Shown here one piece after another: positions 44,221 to 52,700 of a stretch of DNA of 64,000 bases. The notes under the pieces are model-generated. The model made no database searches. It saw only the letters and a list, made by a program, of their open reading frames with translations, and was not told the DNA's origin. The number at the start of each line of letters is the position of its first letter. The first letter of the stretch is position 1. This DNA comes from Polymorphum gilvum SL003B-26A1 (lineage in GTDB: Bacteria > Pseudomonadota > Alphaproteobacteria > Rhizobiales > Stappiaceae). The stretch spans positions 4,045,001-4,109,000 of the forward strand of contig NC_015259.1 in assembly GCF_000192745.1 (NCBI RefSeq), read 5' to 3'. The position numbers and the translations under genes are program-made.

Positions 44221-44556
44221 ATGAAAACCTACGTCCAGCCCGGCAACACCATCACCCTGACCGCGCCCTATGCCGTCGCCTCCGGCGATGGCCTGCTCGT
44301 CGGCTCCATCTTCGGCATCGCCGCGGGTGCCGCCGCCATTGGCGAGCCCGTCGAGACCGCGCTCGTCGGCGTGTTCGACATCACCAAGGTCGGCTCCCAG
44401 GCGTGGACGGTTGGCGCCAAGGTCTATTGGGACGACACCAACAAGCGCACCACGACCGTCGCGACCGACAACACCCTCATCGGCGTGGCTGTCGAGGCGG
44501 TGGCGAGCGGCGCGGGCGACACCATCGGCCGGGTGCGCCTGAACGCGACCTTCTGA
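44221..44556 (+). CDS. DUF2190 capsid cement/decoration protein
   Basis: The 111-residue protein matches DUF2190: MKTYVQPGNTITLTAPYAVASGDGLLVGSIFGIAAG and GAKVYWDDTNKRTTTVATDNTLIGVAVEAV. Members decorate or strengthen phage capsids. It shares TGATG with the next gene and follows the capsid gene by 74 bases. Confidence 0.9.
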   Translation: MKTYVQPGNTITLTAPYAVASGDGLLVGSIFGIAAGAAAIGEPVETALVGVFDITKVGSQAWTVGAKVYWDDTNKRTTTVATDNTLIGVAVEAVASGAGDTIGRVRLNATF

Positions 44557-44867
44557 TGAGCGCCTTCGACGCCGCCGTCGGAGCGCTCTTCGCCGATCCG
44601 AACATCGGCCGGGACGCGGTCTACATCGCCGACGGCGGCGCGCCCGTTCTCGTGCGCGTCGTCGCCCGGCGCGCCGATGCCGTGACCGACTTCGGCGACG
44701 CGCGGCTCTGGTCCGAGACCACCCGGCTCGACCTGCGCGTGGCCGAGGTGGCGAACCCGCGTCCCGGCGACCGCATCGAGATCGACAGCGATGCCTTCCT
44801 CATCCAGGGCGAGCCCGTTCGTGACCGCGAGCGGCTGGTCTGGACCGTGGATCTCAGGCCCGCGTGA
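44556..44867 (+). CDS. Head-tail connector protein
   Basis: The 103-residue protein has a helical start (MSAFDAAVGALFADPNIGRDAVYIAD) and a beta-rich remainder with RPGDRIEIDSDAFLIQGEPVRDRERLVWTVDLRPA. This matches the small gpFII/stopper-type head-tail joining proteins. It is coupled to both neighbours (TGATG and GTGA). Confidence 0.75.
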   Translation: MSAFDAAVGALFADPNIGRDAVYIADGGAPVLVRVVARRADAVTDFGDARLWSETTRLDLRVAEVANPRPGDRIEIDSDAFLIQGEPVRDRERLVWTVDLRPA

Positions 44868-45502
44868 CCGCGATGAAACTGAAGCTCGACATCGATCCCG
44901 ACATCGTCGCGATGATGGCGGCCGAGGTGGCGGCCGGTGAACGCGCCGTGACGGCGGCCATGCGAGAGGCCGGTACCGGGCTGAAGTCGGCCTGGCGGTT
45001 GCAGATCACCGGTGCGGGGCTCGGCACACGGCTCGCCAACTCCATCCGCAGCCAGAACTTCCCGAGGTCGGGCGACAGCCTCGACGCCGCCTCGCTCGTC
45101 TGGTCGAAGGCCCCGGTCATCGTGGGCGCGCACGACACCGGCCCGCTGATCCGCTCGAAAGACGGGTTCTGGCTGGCGATCCCGCTGCCCGCCGCAGGCA
45201 AGTCCCTGCGCGGCGGCCGGATCACGCCCGGCGAATGGGAACGGCGACGCGGATTGCGGCTACGGTTCGTCTATCGCCGCACTGGCCCGAGCTTGCTGGT
45301 GGCGGAGAGCCGGCTGAACACGAAGGGTCAGGCGGTGGTGTCGCGCTCCAAGACCGGGCGCGGCAAGGTCACCGCGCCGATCTTCCTGCTCGTGCCTCAG
45401 GTCAAGCTGCCGAAGCGGCTGGACCTCGCACGAGATGCAGACCTGGCGTTGGACAGCGTGCCGGGGCTGATCGTGGCGAATTGGGTGGAGGCGAAACTAT
45501 AG
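44864..45502 (+). CDS. Phage tail/neck protein (DUF6441-like)
   Basis: The 212-residue protein starts VTAMKLKLDIDPDIVAMMAAEVAAGERAV and has a LKSAWRLQITGAGLGTRLANSIRSQNFP helix and a LIRSKDGFWLAIPLPAAGKSLRGGRITPGEWERRRGLRL segment. Proteins like this lie between the head-connector and tail-tube genes of siphophages. The GTG at 44864 overlaps the previous stop; an ATG at 44873 is an alternative. The metal-efflux pair is inserted right after it. Confidence 0.72.
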   Translation: MTAMKLKLDIDPDIVAMMAAEVAAGERAVTAAMREAGTGLKSAWRLQITGAGLGTRLANSIRSQNFPRSGDSLDAASLVWSKAPVIVGAHDTGPLIRSKDGFWLAIPLPAAGKSLRGGRITPGEWERRRGLRLRFVYRRTGPSLLVAESRLNTKGQAVVSRSKTGRGKVTAPIFLLVPQVKLPKRLDLARDADLALDSVPGLIVANWVEAKL

Positions 45503-45630
45503 TCGGACGCGCCGGAAAAAGGATCTGGAGCCCTGACAGGCCCCGTCTATCTCGGCGGCCGAGAGATCGTATTCTGGTCCTGATGCCGCCTGCACGATCC
45601 GGCGCCCGAAGCCCGGTGACCGGCGTGGCC

Positions 45631-46500
45631 TCACGTGGCCACCCGCAAATCGGCCCGCGCGTCGCGGATGATCGACCACGAGGATTGCAGAAACAGCCCG
45701 GCGATCACTGCCGCTACAACGAGGTCGGGCCATGCCGTGTTAGTCCAGGCGACCAGACCCGCTGCCACGACGACCGCTGCATTGCCGATGGCGTCGTTGC
45801 GCGAGAACAGCCAGACGGCCCGAACGTTGGCATCTCCGGCCCGGTGGGGCAGCAACGGCAGAACGGCAACCACGTTGACCACGAGCGCGATCACGGCGAA
45901 CAGGCCCATCAGTTCAGCTTCAGGCTGCTGCTGAACCAGTACGCGGTAGGCCGTGTTGGCGAGGACCCCGAGACCGAGCGCCCCGAGAAACAAGCCTTGG
46001 ATCAGAGCGGAACGGGCTCGCCAGACCAGGCTCCAGCCGATCGCCAGAACCCCAAGGAAGGTGATCAGGCCATCGCCGAGGAAATCGAGCGCATCGGCTT
46101 TCAGGGCCTGCGATCCGGAAATGAAGCCGCCAACCATCTCGATGAGGCCGTAGCCCACGTTCAGCACGATCACGATCCACAGCGCACGCCGGTAGGCCGG
46201 GGTGATATGGCTCAAGTCCTTCGGAAGATCGTCGATGTCTCCCTCGTGATCAGCTTCGGGTCCGCCCAGCCGATCCAGTCGGTAGCCGATGCCCGACACC
46301 GCACGCTCCACTTCGGGCAGCTGCAAACTCAGGTCGGATACATGCACCGTCATGATCTGCGTGGCAGTCGAGACTTTCACGTCCTCGACCCCGGCCGACC
46401 GCACCGCCTTCTCGATCTTTGCGGCGCATGACGGGCAGTCCATGCCGGTGACTCTGTAGCGCGCGTGCTCAGCGTTGCTCATTGTGGCCGTTTCGCTCAT
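45631..46500 (-). CDS. Cation efflux (CDF) transporter with N-terminal HMA domain
   Basis: The 289-residue protein starts with a heavy-metal-associated domain (GMDCPSC, Cys22 and Cys25) of about 70 residues. Six membrane helices of a CDF exporter follow, including GYGLIEMVGGFISGSQALKADALDFLGDGL with the metal-site Asp pair, and later FSRNDAIGNAAVVVAAGLVAW. It would export Zn, Cd or similar divalent metal. It is divergent from a CmtR-like regulator with a shared operator, and it interrupts the tail operon on the opposite strand, so it looks like inserted cargo. Confidence 0.93.
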   Translation of the reverse strand: MSETATMSNAEHARYRVTGMDCPSCAAKIEKAVRSAGVEDVKVSTATQIMTVHVSDLSLQLPEVERAVSGIGYRLDRLGGPEADHEGDIDDLPKDLSHITPAYRRALWIVIVLNVGYGLIEMVGGFISGSQALKADALDFLGDGLITFLGVLAIGWSLVWRARSALIQGLFLGALGLGVLANTAYRVLVQQQPEAELMGLFAVIALVVNVVAVLPLLPHRAGDANVRAVWLFSRNDAIGNAAVVVAAGLVAWTNTAWPDLVVAAVIAGLFLQSSWSIIRDARADLRVAT

Positions 46501-46527
46501 TACGATCTTCCGTGGACAGACGAGGCT

Positions 46528-46551
46528 ATATATCATTGCAGACTGATATGT
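46528..46551. promoter_or_regulatory. Operator of the metal-efflux pair
   Basis: ATATATCA (46528-46535) and TGATATGT (46544-46551) form an inverted repeat matching at 7 of 8 positions around an 8-base spacer. It lies between the divergent start codons and covers the regulator's ATG, as expected for an ArsR-type site. The AT-rich half-sites stand out from the GC-rich background. Confidence 0.7.
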
Positions 46552-46910
46552 CGAGCGAGACCGGAATCCTTCAGCAGGCTGATGCTCAAGTCGTCGAGTT
46601 GCGGGCGAAGCTTTTCCGCGGCTTGGCTGACTTCTCGCGCATGTCGATTCTGGCCGCTCTGCGTGACGGCCCGCTTTCGGTTGGGGAGATCGTTGGCGCC
46701 ACCGGCCTGTCGCAGTCGAACGCCTCAAACCACCTGCGGTGCCTGAGCGAATGCGGGCTGGTTGTCGGAGAACCGGACGGTCGGTTCGTCCGGTATCGGT
46801 TGAGCGATCCGCGCTTGGACGAACTGATGAGGCTGGCCGACGACCTCCTGGCCGGGACCGCTCGGGGCGTTGACTCGTGCGAGAATTTCAAAGGAACGGG
46901 CACGGTCTGA
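46548..46910 (+). CDS. ArsR/SmtB-family metal sensor, CmtR-like
   Basis: The 120-residue winged-helix repressor has the recognition helix VGEIVGATGLSQSNASNHLRCLSECGLV. Cys65 and Cys69 (CLSEC) plus Cys111 near the C-terminus match the spacing of the mycobacterial Cd/Pb sensor CmtR (Cys57, Cys61, Cys102). It should repress itself and the divergent efflux gene until Cd, Pb or a related metal binds. A perfect palindromic terminator follows. Confidence 0.9.
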   Translation: MSSETGILQQADAQVVELRAKLFRGLADFSRMSILAALRDGPLSVGEIVGATGLSQSNASNHLRCLSECGLVVGEPDGRFVRYRLSDPRLDELMRLADDLLAGTARGVDSCENFKGTGTV

Positions 46911-46911
46911 T

Positions 46912-46933
46912 CGACGGCGGACGTCCGCCGTCG
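46912..46933 (+). terminator. Terminator after the CmtR-like gene
   Basis: A perfect 22-base palindrome folds as CGACGGCGG/CCGCCGTCG around ACGT, 2 bases after the regulator stop. There is no T-run, but it can isolate the cargo from the tail genes. Confidence 0.6.
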
Positions 46934-47001
46934 TTGGCCTACGATCAAGACCGGGCGACGACGCCCGGTGCTGTGCCATTCGGATTTTCTTCGGTGACAT
47001 C

Positions 47002-47421
47002 ATGCCCAGTACACGCGAGGCCACGCTGGCGGCGCTGCACGCACGTCTTTTGACGGTGCCTGCCACAACCCTGCGCGGCGAGGTTCTGTCCGAGCGCGTG
47101 CCCGCCGCCGGGCTCCTGATCCTGCGGGACGGCGAACCGGGCGAGCCGGAGGTGACGCTCTCGCCTCTGCGCTACCACTACCAGCACCGCGCCGAAATCG
47201 AGGCGGTCGTGCAGGGCGCCGATCGGGACGCCGACTTCGACAGGCTGACCGCCAGCATCGGCGCGGCGCTCGCCGCCGACCGCACGCTTGGCGGGCTCTG
47301 CGACTGGGTCGAGGCGGAAGCCCCGCGCCCCGTAGACCTGCCGGTCGAGGGCGCGGCCAGCCTGAAGGCGGCGGTCATTCCGGTCGTCTTGCATTATTCA
47401 ACTGACGATCCGCTTGGGTGA
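47002..47421 (+). CDS. Phage tail-completion-like protein
   Basis: The 139-residue protein (MPSTREATLAALHARLLTVPATTLRGEVLSERVPAAGLLILRDGEPGEPEVTLSPLRYHYQHRAEIEAVVQGADRD...) ends DLPVEGAASLKAAVIPVVLHYSTDDPLG. Short proteins of this pattern sit just before the tail tube gene in alphaproteobacterial siphophages. I start at ATG 47002. A partial second copy of its end follows immediately (47426-47536). Confidence 0.78.
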   Translation: MPSTREATLAALHARLLTVPATTLRGEVLSERVPAAGLLILRDGEPGEPEVTLSPLRYHYQHRAEIEAVVQGADRDADFDRLTASIGAALAADRTLGGLCDWVEAEAPRPVDLPVEGAASLKAAVIPVVLHYSTDDPLG

Positions 47422-47425
47422 ACCT

Positions 47426-47536
47426 GCGGCCAGCCTGAAGGCCGCGTTCGGCGGGACGACAGTCCACTGGACTGTCATCTGATCCGCCTCACTCCCTGTG
47501 GTGCTGCACTATTCCACGGCCGATCCGCTCGGCTGA
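47426..47536 (+). pseudogene. Broken duplicate of the preceding gene's 3' end
   Basis: The bases after the 47421 stop repeat the end of that gene: GCGGCCAGCCTGAAG matches 47353-47367, and the last 40 bases encode PVVLHYSTADPLG then TGA, matching PVVLHYSTDDPLG. Between the two parts lie about 50 unrelated bases containing a perfect palindrome GACAGTCCA-C-TGGACTGTC (47458-47476) and an in-frame stop. This is a remnant of tandem duplication or of allele exchange. Confidence 0.75.
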
Positions 47537-47560
47537 TCCCGACAACCCGAGGAGAACACC

Positions 47561-48499
47561 ATGGCACGAGCCCAGGGGGCGCGGGCGCAGATGGCGCTTG
47601 CGTTCGAGACCGTCTATGGCACGCCGCCCGCAGGCGGCTTCACGAAGATGCCCTTTGCCAGCACCACGCTCGGGGCGGAGCAGCCGCTGCTGAACTCGGA
47701 GCTGTTGGGCTACGGCCGCGATCCGCTGGCGCCGATCAAGGATGCGGTGACGGCCGACGGCGACGTCGTCGTGCCGCTCGACGCCGAGGCCTTCGGCTTC
47801 TGGCTGAAGGCGGCCTTCGGCGCGCCGACCACCACGGGCACCGGCCCCTGGACGCACGAGTTCCAGTCCGGGTCCTGGACGCTGCCGAGCCTCTCCATCG
47901 AGACCGGCATGCCCGAGGTGCCGCGCTACGCCATGTATTCCGGCTGCGTGCTCGACCAGATCAACTGGCAGATGCAGCGGTCTGGCCTGCTGACCGCAAC
48001 CGCCCGGTTGGTGGCACAGGGCGAGACGGTGGCTACGACCACCAGCGCCGGGACGCCTGCCGCGCTGGAACTGAAGCGGTTCGGCCATTTCAACGGGTCG
48101 ATCACGCGCAACGGCTCGGCGCTCGGGAGCGTTGTCTCGGCTGACATCACCTATGCCAACAACCTCGACCGGATCGAGACCATCCGCTCAGATGGTCGGA
48201 TCGACGGCGCGGATCCGTCCATCGCGGCGCTCACCGGCTCCATCGAGGTCCGGTTCGCCGACAGCACACTGGTGACGCAGGCGATCAACGGCGATCCGTG
48301 CGAGCTCGAGTTCGCCTACGTCCTGCCGTCCGGCGAGAGCTTCACCTTCACCGTGCACGCCGTCTACCTGCCGCGCCCGCGTATCGAGATTTCTGGGCCG
48401 CAGGGCGTGCAGGCGACCTTCGACTGGCAGGCCGCGCGCGACAGTGTGGTCGGCCGTATGTGCACGGCAACCCTGATCAACGACATCGAGGTATACTGA
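47561..48499 (+). CDS. Phage tail tube (major tail) protein
   Basis: The 312-residue protein MARAQGARAQMALAFETVYGTPPAGGFTKMPFAS has the beta-rich pattern of siphophage tail tubes, including VVPLDAEAFGFWLKAAFG and a C-terminal SITRNGSALGSVVSADITYANNLDRIETI and RFADSTLVTQAINGDPCELEFAY. A GGAG site precedes the ATG. It polymerises into the tail tube under control of the tape-measure protein. Confidence 0.88.
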   Translation: MARAQGARAQMALAFETVYGTPPAGGFTKMPFASTTLGAEQPLLNSELLGYGRDPLAPIKDAVTADGDVVVPLDAEAFGFWLKAAFGAPTTTGTGPWTHEFQSGSWTLPSLSIETGMPEVPRYAMYSGCVLDQINWQMQRSGLLTATARLVAQGETVATTTSAGTPAALELKRFGHFNGSITRNGSALGSVVSADITYANNLDRIETIRSDGRIDGADPSIAALTGSIEVRFADSTLVTQAINGDPCELEFAYVLPSGESFTFTVHAVYLPRPRIEISGPQGVQATFDWQAARDSVVGRMCTATLINDIEVY

Positions 48500-48501
48500 G
48501 A

Positions 48502-48939
48502 ATGCTGACGCTCGACCTGACCAATGCGCCCCGCTGGCATGACCTCGCCCCCGGTGTGCGCGTGCAGCTGCGCCCACTGACGACCGCGCTGATGGTGGCA
48601 ACGCGCAGCGATGCCGCCGTCGAAGCGGTGTCCGAGGAGGCTTCCGACGAGGAACGTGCCGTCGCCTTCGCCAAGGCGCTGGCGCGGCGGGCGGTGCTCG
48701 CCTGGGAGGGTATCGGCGATGCGGACGGCAAGCCGATCGATCCCAACCCTGAGGCCATCGACGCGCTGCTCGACATCTGGCCGATCTTCGAGGCTTTCCA
48801 GCTGACCTACGTCTCGAAGGGCCTGTTGCTGGAACAGGAAAAAAACTCCTCCGCGCTCTCGCCGAATGGTCCTTCGGCGGGGGCGAGCGGTACTGCGACG
48901 CCTGCCAAACTGCGTGCGAAGGCTGCCCGGCGCGGCTGA
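48502..48939 (+). CDS. Tail assembly protein upstream of the tape measure
   Basis: The 145-residue product begins MLTLDLTNAPRWHDLAPGVRVQLRPLTTALMVATRSD. A helical stretch AVAFAKALARRAVLAWEGIGDADGKPIDPNPEAIDALLDIWPIFEAFQLTYVSKGLLLEQEKN follows. It sits where tail assembly chaperones (gpG-like) occur. The later part is poor in structure. The next small gene begins 8 bases on; a slippery site for programmed frameshift into it is not obvious. Confidence 0.72.
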   Translation: MLTLDLTNAPRWHDLAPGVRVQLRPLTTALMVATRSDAAVEAVSEEASDEERAVAFAKALARRAVLAWEGIGDADGKPIDPNPEAIDALLDIWPIFEAFQLTYVSKGLLLEQEKNSSALSPNGPSAGASGTATPAKLRAKAARRG

Positions 48940-48947
48940 ACCGACCA

Positions 48948-49166
48948 ATGACGCATGAAGGCTGGCAGGTCTGGGACCTGGTCGGCCGTCTCGGCGGCCA
49001 ACTGCGCGTCCTGCCCGGTGCGGTGATCGGCTGGGACATGTCGGCGGCGCTAGCGCTCGGTGACGCCCTCGGCGTGCCGCCGCTCGCCATGGCCGAACTG
49101 CTGCCCGTCATCGAAGCGGTGATGGTCGCCAAACTCAACGAACAGATGGAACGCCCCAATGGCTGA
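48948..49166 (+). CDS. Second small tail assembly protein
   Basis: The 72-residue protein MTHEGWQVWDLVGRLGGQLRVLPGAVIGWDMSAALALGDALGVPPLAMAELLPVIEAVM is helical and resembles the T-part of tail chaperones or small prophage proteins found before tape measures. Its stop overlaps the tape-measure gene by 8 bases, supporting a coupled role in tail assembly. Confidence 0.7.
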   Translation: MTHEGWQVWDLVGRLGGQLRVLPGAVIGWDMSAALALGDALGVPPLAMAELLPVIEAVMVAKLNEQMERPNG

Positions 49167-51594
49167 AAAACGCGTCAGCGTCCGCCTTGCGGCGGTCGGT
49201 GGTCGGCAGGTGCGCGCCGAACTGGAAGGCGTCGGCGAAGCCGGTGCGCGAGGTTTCGGACGGCTCAGCCGGGAGATGGAAGCGGCGAACACCCGGCTCG
49301 CGGCCTTTTCGCGGCGGGCGCGTGTGGCCGCCGCAGCGGCCGTGGCAGCTGCCGCCGCTGCTGGCGTGGCGATGATCCAATCGGGCCTCCAGACCGTCGA
49401 TGCGCAGGCGAAGCTTGCGCAGTCGCTGGGAACCACCGTCGCCTCGATCCAGACGCTGGAGCGCGCGGGCGAGCTGGCGGGCGTGTCCATGTCCGGGATC
49501 GAGCAGGCCACCAAGGACCTGACCCGCCGTCTCAGCCAGGCGGCCGCCGGGAGCGGTCCCGCGGCCGACGCGCTCGACCGGCTGGGTCTTTCGGCCAACG
49601 ACCTGATCGCGCTGCCGCTGGACCAGCGCGTCGGCGCGATCAACGCGGCGATCGAGAGCTTCGTGCCCGCCGCCGAACGCGCGGCCGTGGCGGGACAGCT
49701 TTTCGGCGAGGAAGGCTCCATCGCCATGTCGCGCATCGACACCGCGGCGCTGCGCCAGGCGACCGAGGACGTCCTCGCCTTCGGCGTCGTCGTTTCCGAA
49801 CAGGACGCTGACCAGATCGAGCGCACGAACGACGCGATCTCGCGCCTCGGGCTGATCTGGCGCGGGCTGTCGAACCAGCTCGCCGTCGCCGCAGCCCCCG
49901 CGCTGGAAGCGGTCGCCAACGCCATGGCCGCCATCGCCAGCCGCACCGGCCCGCTTGGTATCGCCATTCGCGGTCTCTTCGACAATATCGGCCGCCTGAC
50001 CACCTATGCCGTGACCTTCGCGACCTTCCTCGCGGGCCGCTGGGTCGCCGGGCTGGCCGCCGCCGCGCTGTCGGTCCGTGGGTTGGCCACCGCGCTCGTC
50101 GTGTTGCGCGGGGCGCTGATCCGCACCGGCATCGGCGCTCTGATCGTCGGCGTCGGGGAGCTGATCTATCAACTTTCCCAAATCGTCGCCCGCGTGGGCG
50201 GGGCCGGCGAAGCGTTCCGGCTGCTCTCCGATCTGGCCTCCGAGGTCTGGTCGCGCATCGGGCTCGCGCTCGACGCCGCGCTGGCCCGCATGGCGGCGGG
50301 ATGGGAAGGGCTGAAGGCCGCCGCGCTCTCGGCGCTCGACGGCGCCGTCGCAGGCGTCGTGGGTTTCGGGGATCACACCGTCGCGACCTTCCAAGGGGCC
50401 TATGACGGCGCGGTGGCGATCTGGGGCAGCCTGCCGGGGGCTATCGGCGATTTCGCCTACCAGGCCGCGAACGGTCTGATCGGCGGGGTGGAGGCCATGC
50501 TGAACGGCGTCGTCACCCGCATCAACAGCTTCATCGAGACCCTGAACGCCGCGCTGGCCCTGCTGCCTGAATGGGCGACCGGCGAAGGCGGCGTGCGGAT
50601 CGGCACGCTCGATGCGGTGGACCTGAGCCGGATCGACAATCCGTTCGAGGGGGCCGCGACGGCGGCGGGTACGGCGGCGGCCGATGCGTTCTCGGCGGCG
50701 CTTGCTCGGACCTATATCGCACCGCCCGATCTCGGTCTCGGCGCAATGGCGGATGATGCGCGCGCCCGCGCCGATGCCTATCGCGAGGCCGCGGGTATGT
50801 TGACCGATGCCGCGACCCGGCCGCTCGCCGCTTGGCAAGCGCTGAAGGATGCCGTGTCGGCTTCCGGCACGGAGTCCGAAACAGCGCTGACAGACGCCGC
50901 GACCTCCGCCAATGCACTCGCGGCCGGGCTCAACGACACCGCCGCCTCGGCAAACGGCGCCGGAGGTGCTGCCCGCGATGCCGGAACCGCCGCTGGCGAA
51001 GGGGCGGAGCATGGGCTGACCGGATGGCGGGCGGTGACGGCGGCGCTCTCGGATTATGCCAGCCGGGCCCGAGAGATCGGCGGCGATATCGGCCAGAGCC
51101 TCGTCAGCGCATTCCAATCGGCCGAGGACGCAGTCGGGGAGTTCGTGAAGACCGGCAAGCTTAACTTCCGCGATCTTGTGACCTCGCTTATCGCGGACCT
51201 CGCGAAACTGGCGGCGCGGCGCTTCATCCTCGGCCCCATCGCTAACGCGCTCTCGGGCGCGCTTGGCGGCGCGGGCGGGATCTTCGCCAATATCCTGCAC
51301 GCGGGCGGCATCGTCGGATCGTCCGGCCCCTCGCGCATGGTCCCGGCCATGGCCTTCGCCGCCGCGCCCCGGATGCATTCAGGCGCTGCGGTCGGTCTTC
51401 GCCATGACGAAGTGCCTGCAATCCTGCAAAGGGGCGAACGGGTCCTCTCGCGCCGCGAGGCGCAGAGCTACGGCACGAGCGGCGGGGTCAACGTCACCAT
51501 CATGGCCCGCGACGCCGAGAGTTTCAGGCAATCCCGGACGCAGGTCGCGGCGGACATCGCACGGGCGGTCTCGCTCGGGCGGAGGGGGATGTAA
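49159..51594 (+). CDS. Tail tape-measure protein
   Basis: The 811-residue, Ala/Gly-rich protein is predicted to be mostly coiled helices. It includes a membrane-like segment (TYAVTFATFLAGRWVAGLAAAALSVRGLATALVVL) and a helical N-terminus with VRAELEGVGEAGARGFGRLSREMEAANTRLAAF. A C-terminal LHDEVPAILQRGERVLSRREAQ-type region (RHDEVPAILQ) closes it. The length sets the tail length of a siphophage; roughly 800 residues implies a medium-length tail. Confidence 0.9.
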   Translation: MAEKRVSVRLAAVGGRQVRAELEGVGEAGARGFGRLSREMEAANTRLAAFSRRARVAAAAAVAAAAAAGVAMIQSGLQTVDAQAKLAQSLGTTVASIQTLERAGELAGVSMSGIEQATKDLTRRLSQAAAGSGPAADALDRLGLSANDLIALPLDQRVGAINAAIESFVPAAERAAVAGQLFGEEGSIAMSRIDTAALRQATEDVLAFGVVVSEQDADQIERTNDAISRLGLIWRGLSNQLAVAAAPALEAVANAMAAIASRTGPLGIAIRGLFDNIGRLTTYAVTFATFLAGRWVAGLAAAALSVRGLATALVVLRGALIRTGIGALIVGVGELIYQLSQIVARVGGAGEAFRLLSDLASEVWSRIGLALDAALARMAAGWEGLKAAALSALDGAVAGVVGFGDHTVATFQGAYDGAVAIWGSLPGAIGDFAYQAANGLIGGVEAMLNGVVTRINSFIETLNAALALLPEWATGEGGVRIGTLDAVDLSRIDNPFEGAATAAGTAAADAFSAALARTYIAPPDLGLGAMADDARARADAYREAAGMLTDAATRPLAAWQALKDAVSASGTESETALTDAATSANALAAGLNDTAASANGAGGAARDAGTAAGEGAEHGLTGWRAVTAALSDYASRAREIGGDIGQSLVSAFQSAEDAVGEFVKTGKLNFRDLVTSLIADLAKLAARRFILGPIANALSGALGGAGGIFANILHAGGIVGSSGPSRMVPAMAFAAAPRMHSGAAVGLRHDEVPAILQRGERVLSRREAQSYGTSGGVNVTIMARDAESFRQSRTQVAADIARAVSLGRRGM

Positions 51595-51597
51595 GCC

Positions 51598-52224
51598 ATG
51601 GCGTTCCATGAGGTCCGGTTCCCGGACAACATTAGCCGAGGCGCGCGCGGTGGGCCCGAGCGGCGCACGCAAATCGTCGAGCTGGCCTCGGGCGACGAGG
51701 AACGCAATGCCAGCTGGGCCAACTCGCGCCGCCGTTACGACGTCGCCTACGGCATCCGACGCGCCGACGATCTGGCGGCGGTCGTGGCCTTCTTCGAGGC
51801 GAGGAACGGTCGCCTCCATGGCTTCCGGTTCAAGGACTGGGGCGATCACAAATCCTGCCTGCCCTCGGGCACGCCTTCGCCGACCGATCAGTCGATCGGC
51901 ACCGGCAATGGCGCGACGACCGCCTTCCAGCTGGCGAAGCGCTACGCCTCGGGCAGCCAGACATGGGTGCGGACCATCGCCAAGCCGGTCGCAGGTTCGG
52001 TCGCGGTCGCCTTGAATAGCGCGCCCCAAGCGTCCGGCTGGTCCGTCGATACCACGACCGGCGTCATCACCTTCACCACCGCGCCGGGTTCTGGCGTCGC
52101 GGTCACCGCAGGCTTCGAGTTCGATGTCCCGGTCCGCTTCGACACCGACGCGCTCGACGTGACGCTCGACCTCGAGCGGCTTGGCTCGATCACCTCCATC
52201 CCGCTTCTGGAGATCCGACGATGA
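51598..52224 (+). CDS. DUF2460 (TIGR02217-type) tail-tip protein
   Basis: The 208-residue protein has FHEVRFPDNISRGARGGPERRTQIVELASGDEERNASWANSRRRYDVAYGIRRADDLAAVVAFFEARNGRLHGFRFKDWGDHKSCLPS. This is the signature of DUF2460, also found as gene 12 of gene transfer agents. A beta-rich C-terminus ends DVTLDLERLGSITSIPLLEIRR. It connects tail tube and baseplate. Next comes a lysis cassette rather than the usual tail-tip gene. Confidence 0.92.
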   Translation: MAFHEVRFPDNISRGARGGPERRTQIVELASGDEERNASWANSRRRYDVAYGIRRADDLAAVVAFFEARNGRLHGFRFKDWGDHKSCLPSGTPSPTDQSIGTGNGATTAFQLAKRYASGSQTWVRTIAKPVAGSVAVALNSAPQASGWSVDTTTGVITFTTAPGSGVAVTAGFEFDVPVRFDTDALDVTLDLERLGSITSIPLLEIRR

Positions 52225-52571
52225 ATGACGAAACCGGATTTCTGGCGGCGGCGCTGAAGGAACTGCTCGCCTCTACCGCCGTGATCCTCGCCGCCTGGGG
52301 CGCGCTCGGGGGCGCGACCAATGCGCTGACCACGAAGATGCGGCTGCGCGACGCGCTGCGCCACATCCTGCTCGGCGGTCTGATCGCGGCCGGGATGGGG
52401 AGCCTGTCGATGGCGATCATCACCCGCTGGCTCAGCCTGCCGCCCGAGGCGATCCCGGCCGGGGGCGCGGCCGGATCGGCCGCCTATCTGGTCGGCGTCT
52501 TCGGACCTGCCTTCATCGAGGTGCTGCTCGCCCGTCTGCGCCATGTCGGGAAAGGCGATGGCGATGCATGA
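52221..52571 (+). CDS. Holin-like phage membrane protein
   Basis: The 116-residue protein has three hydrophobic segments (LKELLASTAVILAAWGALGGA, LGGLIAAGMGSLSMAIITRWLSL and AAGSAAYLVGVFGPAFIEVLLARL). It ends with a short basic tail. It overlaps the DUF2460 stop (ATGA) and precedes the lysozyme gene, as expected for a holin that lets endolysin reach the wall. The family cannot be named with certainty. Confidence 0.78.
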   Translation: MNDETGFLAAALKELLASTAVILAAWGALGGATNALTTKMRLRDALRHILLGGLIAAGMGSLSMAIITRWLSLPPEAIPAGGAAGSAAYLVGVFGPAFIEVLLARLRHVGKGDGDA

Positions 52572-52695
52572 CCTTCTCCGTCTCGCGCGCTCCCTGCGCT
52601 GCGACCCGGCCGATCCCGGCCAGGCCTTCCGCCACCGCCTGGGCATCGGCATCGCCGTCGCCGCGCTGATCCTGATCCTCTCGCTTCTGGGGTAA
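52564..52695 (+). CDS. Very small membrane peptide, possible lysis accessory
   Basis: The 43-residue frame MHDLLRLARSLRCDPADPGQAFRHR is followed by one hydrophobic helix LGIGIAVAALILILSLLG and TAA. It starts 8 bases inside the holin gene and stops 5 bases before the lysozyme start. Position and topology suggest an inner-membrane spanin-like or holin regulator peptide. There is no partner lipoprotein nearby that I can see. Confidence 0.55.
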   Translation: MHDLLRLARSLRCDPADPGQAFRHRLGIGIAVAALILILSLLG

Positions 52696-52700
52696 CTTCC

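Noticed and set aside
45235-46431. Plus-strand frame of 398 codons over the cation exporter
   Set aside because: It is antisense to a clear CDF transporter with HMA motif and is rich in Arg, Gln and His typical of shadow frames.
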